Below, piece after piece: positions 59,641 to 64,000 of a stretch of 64,000 nucleotides of DNA (positions within the stretch are counted from its first letter, which is position 1; every line of letters starts with the position of its first letter). The position numbers and the translations under genes were made by a program. Source of the DNA: Pseudomonas mendocina (GTDB lineage: Bacteria > Pseudomonadota > Gammaproteobacteria > Pseudomonadales > Pseudomonadaceae); the NCBI GenBank assembly GCA_037482215.1, contig CP148074.1:3286001-3350000 (forward strand). Reading direction: 5' to 3'. The notes beneath the pieces are model-generated. The model made no database searches, had not been told where the DNA came from, and worked only from the letters and a program-made list of their open reading frames with translations.

Positions 59641-62600
59641 TCAAGCCTCAACCTGACTCCACTGTTTGCTCAAGCGTTTATCCGACACCGGCTGTTTAGT
59701 GCCTAACTGCTGGGCGAACAGCGAGACGCGGTACTCCTCCAGCAACCAGCGGTACAACTCCAGTTGCGGGTCGCGCTTGCCCTCTTTGCGATGCTTACCC
59801 AAGCGCGCCTGATACTGCTCCCAATACCCCGCCAGCTCACCACTCCAAACCCGGTCGCGCTGCACTTGGCTGCCGATCTTGTCTAAGCGCTGTTCGATGG
59901 CCTTGAGATAACGTGGAATTTCCTTGAACCACTGCGCCGGGGTTTCGCGGACAAAGCCGGGATACACCAGATTGCTCAGTTGCAGCTTGATGTCATTGAG
60001 TGCCATGGCCTGAGCCAGATCGATTTTGCCTTTGAAGCGCTTCTGTAAGCCGTGCCACAGCTTGAGGATTTCCAGCGTCAGGCGCGCCAGACGCTCGGCG
60101 TGGCTGGTCCAGTCGCCACGTTTGCTTTCAGCCAGCGCTGCCAGCCCGGCACCATCTCGGGGCAGCGGATCGGCACCATCCAGCACGCAGCTGTCGAGGC
60201 TGGCCAGCAGAATATCCTCCACCAGCGCCTCAATGCGGCCTTGCTCGCGGTACAACAGGCCCAGTTCGGTCAGCCCCGGCAACTTGCCGCGTAGGAATTT
60301 GGCCTGCTCGCTCAACTGCTGCAGAAGCAGACGTTGCAGCGCGCGGCGATGCTGGAAGTCGGCTTCGGCCAGGGTCGAGAAGCGCCCTTCCTTCACCACG
60401 CCACCCTCTTCCACCAGCGCCGGATAAACCGTCATCGACAGCCCAGCAACCTTCTGCTGCGTCTTCTCAGCGACGTTGTTGAAGGCCTTGGCCTCCACCG
60501 GTTTCTGGGATTTTTCACTCTGCGGCAGCGCCAATCCGGCCTGACCTTCGGCACTGAAGCGAGCCGTCAGCTCCGCCAAATCGCGACCCTCGCCCAGCAC
60601 CTTGCCCTGATTATCGACCACCTCGATATTCATCCGCAGGTGCGGTTCCAGCTGCGCAGCGGATTCGGCCCACGCCTCATCACTAATGCGCACACCGGTC
60701 ATACGCAGCAGCTCACGCCCCAGCGCTTCGTGCAGGCTGCCCTCGGCAAAAGTGATCTTGTCCAATGCCGCGCCAACAAAGTCCGGCACCGGCACAAAGT
60801 TTTTGCGCAGGGCTTTCGGCAAGCCGCGCACCAGCGCCAGGCAGCGCGCTTCCAGCAGGCCCGGCACCAGCCATTCCAGACGCTCCACCGGCAGTTGCGG
60901 CAACAGCGCCGCCGGAGCGCGCAGGGTCACGCCATCGCGGGGGTGATTCGGCTCAAAGTGATAGCTCAGCAGCAGCTTCAGCTCACCGATACGCAGGTTG
61001 TTCGGGTACTGCGCAGCGGTCACTTCGCGGGCGTCGCGGGCCAGCACGTCCTCTTCCTGCATGATCAGCAGGTGCGGGTTCTTCGCGCTTTCAGTTTTGT
61101 ACCAGCTGTCGAAGGTGGCGGTTTGGTAGATGTTGTCCGGCAGGCGCGTGTCGTAGAAGGCGAACAGCGCCTCTTCGTCCGCCAGAATGTCACGGCGGCG
61201 GGCCTTGGCTTCCAGCTCGTCGAGCTTTTCCAGCAGTTGCCGGTTAGCCGTGAGGCAGCGGGCGCGGGAGTTAATTTCACCGCCAACCAGACCTTCGCGG
61301 ATAAACAGCTCGCGACTGGCTGCCGGGTCAATCGGGCCGAAATGCACCGCACGGCGACCGACCACAATCAGCCCATACAGGGTGATTTGCTCATACGCCA
61401 CCACCTGCCCACGCTTCTTCTCCCAGTGCGGTTCCAGATGATTTTTCTTGATCAGGTGCCCGGCCAGCGGTTCGATCCAGTCCGGTTCGATTTTCGCCAC
61501 CATACGCGCAAACAGCTTGGTGGTTTCCACCAGTTCAGCGGCCATGATCCAGTTGGGCTTCTTGCGGCCGATCACTGAGGACGGATGCACCCAGAAGCGC
61601 CGCTGCCGCGCGCCGAGGTAATCGCCGTCTTCGGTTTTCTGGCCGATCTGGCTGAGCAGGCCTGCCAGAATGGCTTTGTGCACCGCGGCGTAATTCTTGC
61701 TGCGCTGGGCGGCCTGCTCCTTCTCGGCCAGCTCTTTGGCCTTTTGTGCAGCGCTCAGTTGCTGATCCTGTTTCGGCGCTATCTGCTCGGGCTGCGGCTT
61801 GTTCTGCCCGCCACGCTGGCCTTTGCCAGTCAGTTGCAGATCGCGGCACAGCAGCACCAGCTGACGGTGGGCATCGCGCCATTCGCGCAGACGCAGGTAA
61901 TTGAGGAAGTTCTTCCGGCACCAACTGCGCAGTGCACTGCTGCCCAGCGCCTGACGCTGTTCCTCAAAGCCGTTCCACAAGTTGATCAGCGCGGCGAAGT
62001 CGGAGTCCACATCCTTCCACTGCGCGTGGGCTTGATCCGCCGCTTGCTGACGATCACTCGGGCGCTCGCGCACATCCTGCACCGACAAGGCGCTGGCGAT
62101 AATCAGAAGCTCATCAAGACTGCCCTGCTTGGCGCCTTCCAACACCATACGTCCCAGACGCGGGTCCACCGGCAGGCGCGCCAGTTGGCGACCAATAGGC
62201 GTTAGCTGACCTTCGCGGCTAACTGCTGAAAGCTCTTGCAGCAGGTTGAAACCGTCACTGATGGCCTTGCCATCTGGCGGCTCGATAAAGGGGAAATCCT
62301 CAATCCGGCCCAGACGCAAATGCAGCATTTGCAGAATGACCGCCGCGAGGTTGGTACGCAGGATTTCCGGGTCAGTAAAGGCCGGACGGCTGTTGAAATC
62401 CTCTTCGCTGTACAGGCGGATACAAATACCCGGCTCAACCCGGCCGCAACGGCCTTTACGCTGGTTGGCGCTGGCCTGGGAAATCGCCTCAACCGGCAGC
62501 CGCTGCACCTTGGCACGGTAGCTGTAGCGACTGATGCGCGCGGTGCCGCTGTCGATCACATAACGGATGCCCGGCACCGTCAGCGAGGTTTCCGCGACGT

Positions 62601-63672
62601 TGGTGGCCAGCACAATTTTGCGTGCGCCCATCGGTGCGAAAATCTTTTGCTGCTCAGCCGGTGTCAGCCGTGCGTACAGCGGCAGCACCTCGGTCATGCG
62701 CAAATTGGCTTTGCGCAGCACTTCGGCGGCATCGCGGATTTCCCGCTCGCCGGGGAGGAACACCAGCACATCCCCGGGGCGCTTGCCTTCGGACTTTTCA
62801 TGGGCGCTGATTTCGTCCAGAGCGGCCAAAATCGCCTGATCAACCGACAGGTCTTCTTCGACGCGGTTGCCGTCCTCGTCCTGCTCAGCCGCCAGCGGGC
62901 GGTACCAGGTTTCCACAGGATAGGTACGACCGGACACCTCCACAATCGGCGCACCGCCGAAGTGTTTGGAGAAGCGTTCCAGGTCGATAGTGGCCGAAGT
63001 AATGATCAGCTTGAGGTCAGGCCGACGCTCCAGCAGCGTCTTCAGAAAGCCCAGCAGGAAGTCGATGTTGAGGCTGCGCTCGTGGGCCTCGTCGACAATG
63101 ATGGTGTCGTACTTTTCCAGATAGCGATCGTGCTGGGTTTCCGCCAGCAGAATGCCGTCGGTCATCAGTTTGATCAGGCTGCGCTCGTTGCTTTGATCCT
63201 CAAAGCGCACCTGATAGCCGACCAACTCGCCCAACGGCGTGCCAATCTCCTCCGCCACCCGCGTCGCAACACTGCGTGCCGCCAGACGGCGCGGCTGGGT
63301 GTGGCCAATCAAACCATTAACACCGCGCCCCAACTCCAGACAGATTTTCGGCAGCTGAGTCGTTTTACCCGACCCCGTCTCACCAGCAATCACCACCACC
63401 TGATGCTTGGCGATGGCGGCTTTGATCTCGTCACGCTTGGCGGCAATCGGCAGCGCATCGTCGTAACGGATCGTCGGCACACTCAAACGCCGCGCCTCAA
63501 CCTTGGCTTTGGACGCATTAAAGCGCTCCAGCCACTGCGCCAGCTTGGCCTCATCCACCGGCGTCTGCTTGCGCAGCTCATGCAATTGCCGGCGCAAGCG
63601 ATGGCGGTCAGCCAGCAACGTCTGGTCGAGGTTCTTCAGCAGTTGATCAAAAGCGGGGATGGCGTTGGTCAT
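59641..63672 (-). CDS. hrpA: ATP-dependent RNA helicase HrpA
   Basis: 1343 aa, full HrpA length; DEAH-box helicase that rescues collided or stalled ribosomes in E. coli. Walker A GETGSGKTTQLPKI (about 95), DEAH in IIVDEAHERSLN (about 190), SATID motif, QRKGRCGRVEPG motif VI (about 405), then the long DUF3418 C-terminal region. A Lys/Gln-rich linker (KGQRGGQNKPQPEQIAPKQD) is at about 625. ATG at 63672. Confidence 0.96.
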   Translation of the reverse strand: MTNAIPAFDQLLKNLDQTLLADRHRLRRQLHELRKQTPVDEAKLAQWLERFNASKAKVEARRLSVPTIRYDDALPIAAKRDEIKAAIAKHQVVVIAGETGSGKTTQLPKICLELGRGVNGLIGHTQPRRLAARSVATRVAEEIGTPLGELVGYQVRFEDQSNERSLIKLMTDGILLAETQHDRYLEKYDTIIVDEAHERSLNIDFLLGFLKTLLERRPDLKLIITSATIDLERFSKHFGGAPIVEVSGRTYPVETWYRPLAAEQDEDGNRVEEDLSVDQAILAALDEISAHEKSEGKRPGDVLVFLPGEREIRDAAEVLRKANLRMTEVLPLYARLTPAEQQKIFAPMGARKIVLATNVAETSLTVPGIRYVIDSGTARISRYSYRAKVQRLPVEAISQASANQRKGRCGRVEPGICIRLYSEEDFNSRPAFTDPEILRTNLAAVILQMLHLRLGRIEDFPFIEPPDGKAISDGFNLLQELSAVSREGQLTPIGRQLARLPVDPRLGRMVLEGAKQGSLDELLIIASALSVQDVRERPSDRQQAADQAHAQWKDVDSDFAALINLWNGFEEQRQALGSSALRSWCRKNFLNYLRLREWRDAHRQLVLLCRDLQLTGKGQRGGQNKPQPEQIAPKQDQQLSAAQKAKELAEKEQAAQRSKNYAAVHKAILAGLLSQIGQKTEDGDYLGARQRRFWVHPSSVIGRKKPNWIMAAELVETTKLFARMVAKIEPDWIEPLAGHLIKKNHLEPHWEKKRGQVVAYEQITLYGLIVVGRRAVHFGPIDPAASRELFIREGLVGGEINSRARCLTANRQLLEKLDELEAKARRRDILADEEALFAFYDTRLPDNIYQTATFDSWYKTESAKNPHLLIMQEEDVLARDAREVTAAQYPNNLRIGELKLLLSYHFEPNHPRDGVTLRAPAALLPQLPVERLEWLVPGLLEARCLALVRGLPKALRKNFVPVPDFVGAALDKITFAEGSLHEALGRELLRMTGVRISDEAWAESAAQLEPHLRMNIEVVDNQGKVLGEGRDLAELTARFSAEGQAGLALPQSEKSQKPVEAKAFNNVAEKTQQKVAGLSMTVYPALVEEGGVVKEGRFSTLAEADFQHRRALQRLLLQQLSEQAKFLRGKLPGLTELGLLYREQGRIEALVEDILLASLDSCVLDGADPLPRDGAGLAALAESKRGDWTSHAERLARLTLEILKLWHGLQKRFKGKIDLAQAMALNDIKLQLSNLVYPGFVRETPAQWFKEIPRYLKAIEQRLDKIGSQVQRDRVWSGELAGYWEQYQARLGKHRKEGKRDPQLELYRWLLEEYRVSLFAQQLGTKQPVSDKRLSKQWSQVEA

Positions 63673-63810
63673 GCGAACTGTCGTGCGGATTTTTGAAGGG
63701 CGGGATTGTCGCAGATTTGCGGGGTTTGGTGCGTCTTCATGAGCCTAAGACTCAGCTTACATGGAAGGTGCTATTGGCGGCTCCCGCTAAATACGGCGGG
63801 ATGTTTTGAA

Positions 63811-63840
63811 GAGTGGTTAATTCGTCGCAAATAACCACTC
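63811..63840 (-). terminator. Hairpin after the partial Sel1-like gene
   Basis: GAGTGGTTA (63811-63819) / TAACCACTC (63832-63840), perfect 9-bp stem with a 12-nt loop, 22 bp beyond the stop of the partial gene. Weak T content follows on the minus strand. Confidence 0.45.
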
Positions 63841-63862
63841 GCAGGAATAAGGAAGACGGCTA

Positions 63863-64000
63863 TTAAAAACCTAACTTATCAGGGAAGAATGAAAGCGGCG
63901 GATGGGTGGCTTTCCACTCTTTGGCATAGGCTTTGGCTTCTTCGATTTGCTCAGGAGTCATTTTGGCAGCGATTTTAGGAAGGATATATTCTGCATCATC
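63863..64000 (-). CDS. 3' end of a probable Sel1-repeat protein, 5' end outside window
   Basis: Only the last 45 codons are visible, reading leftward to TAA at 63865-63863. The peptide LPKIAAKMTPEQIEEAKAYA then KEWKATHPP is the kind of tail found at the C-terminus of Sel1/TPR-like proteins in pseudomonads. Codon use fits a real gene. The rest lies beyond the window, so the family call is tentative. Confidence 0.6.
   Translation of the reverse strand, partial: DDAEYILPKIAAKMTPEQIEEAKAYAKEWKATHPPLSFFPDKLGF

Noticed and set aside
62236..63696. 486-codon open frame antisense to hrpA, and 60334-61578
   Set aside because: His/Gln/Arg-rich shadow translations opposite conserved helicase motifs.

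Overview
The window is a stretch of a Pseudomonas-type gammaproteobacterial chromosome. The evidence is gene content: a Pseudomonas-style arginine succinyltransferase (AST/aru) operon with two succinyltransferase subunits, a long NrdA with a doubled ATP-cone region, a folM-folE-folX cluster, an octanoyl-CoA-type KASIII, dksA-gluQRS, and a REP-associated tyrosine transposase with matching GTAG-type REP elements. The DNA is moderately GC-rich with one clearly AT-rich gene (24038-24871). Species is not assignable from reading alone. Almost everything is ordinary core chromosome. The accessory-looking stretch is about 23.9-26.3 kb.

Layout. 1-2179: 5' part of alaS (minus; its 3' end lies outside). 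2.3-11.0 kb (minus): ltaE, then the arginine catabolic operon in transcription order aruC, aruF, aruG, astD, astB, a small His/Asp-tailed protein, astE, with two ArgR half-sites upstream of aruC. 11.2-13.4 kb (minus): patatin-like phospholipase and a lipid A acyltransferase, divergent from minC-minD-minE-rluA (13.6-16.2 kb, plus). 16.2-18.6 kb (minus): RstB/RstA-type two-component pair. 18.6-23.9 kb (plus): class Ia ribonucleotide reductase nrdA and nrdB, with a long hairpin-rich leader before nrdA, NrdR-like boxes, a DnaA box, and a 428-bp structured spacer between the two genes.

24.0-26.3 kb: AbiJ_NTD4-like putative abortive-infection protein, REP pair, RAYT transposase, third REP, YceK-like lipoprotein. 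26.3-34.1 kb: NUDIX hydrolase, DUF2938 protein with a divergent MerR regulator, TauE/SafE permease, ecotin, DUF2846 lipoprotein, MdaB quinone reductase, CAP-domain protein, HPF/RaiA-like protein, YadGH-type ABC exporter. 34.3-43.7 kb: I78 inhibitor lipoprotein, GcsR/TyrR-like sigma-54 activator, REP pair, SDR dehydrogenase, a coupled operon (class II aldolase, alpha/beta hydrolase, DUF1569), flavodoxin, PilZ-like protein, folM-folE-folX, DUF1244, HopJ-family protein. 43.7-53.9 kb: trxB, cysZ, glycosyltransferase, sfsA, aminotransferase, dksA, gluQRS, pgm, an unknown, KASIII. 54.5-64 kb: periplasmic binding protein, lipoprotein, HIT protein, MpaB-family protein, GST, MFS exporter, hrpA, and the 3' end of a Sel1-like gene.

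Functional threads: AST genes turn arginine into glutamate and succinate under ArgR; FolE/FolX/FolM would make tetrahydromonapterin, the pterin cofactor for phenylalanine hydroxylase; Min proteins place the septum; NrdAB supplies dNTPs. The items most worth a second look are the nrdA leader, the AbiJ-like gene beside a REP/RAYT unit, the nrdA-nrdB spacer, and several perfect palindromes that look like operators. No tRNA, rRNA, CRISPR array, prophage or integrase was seen.
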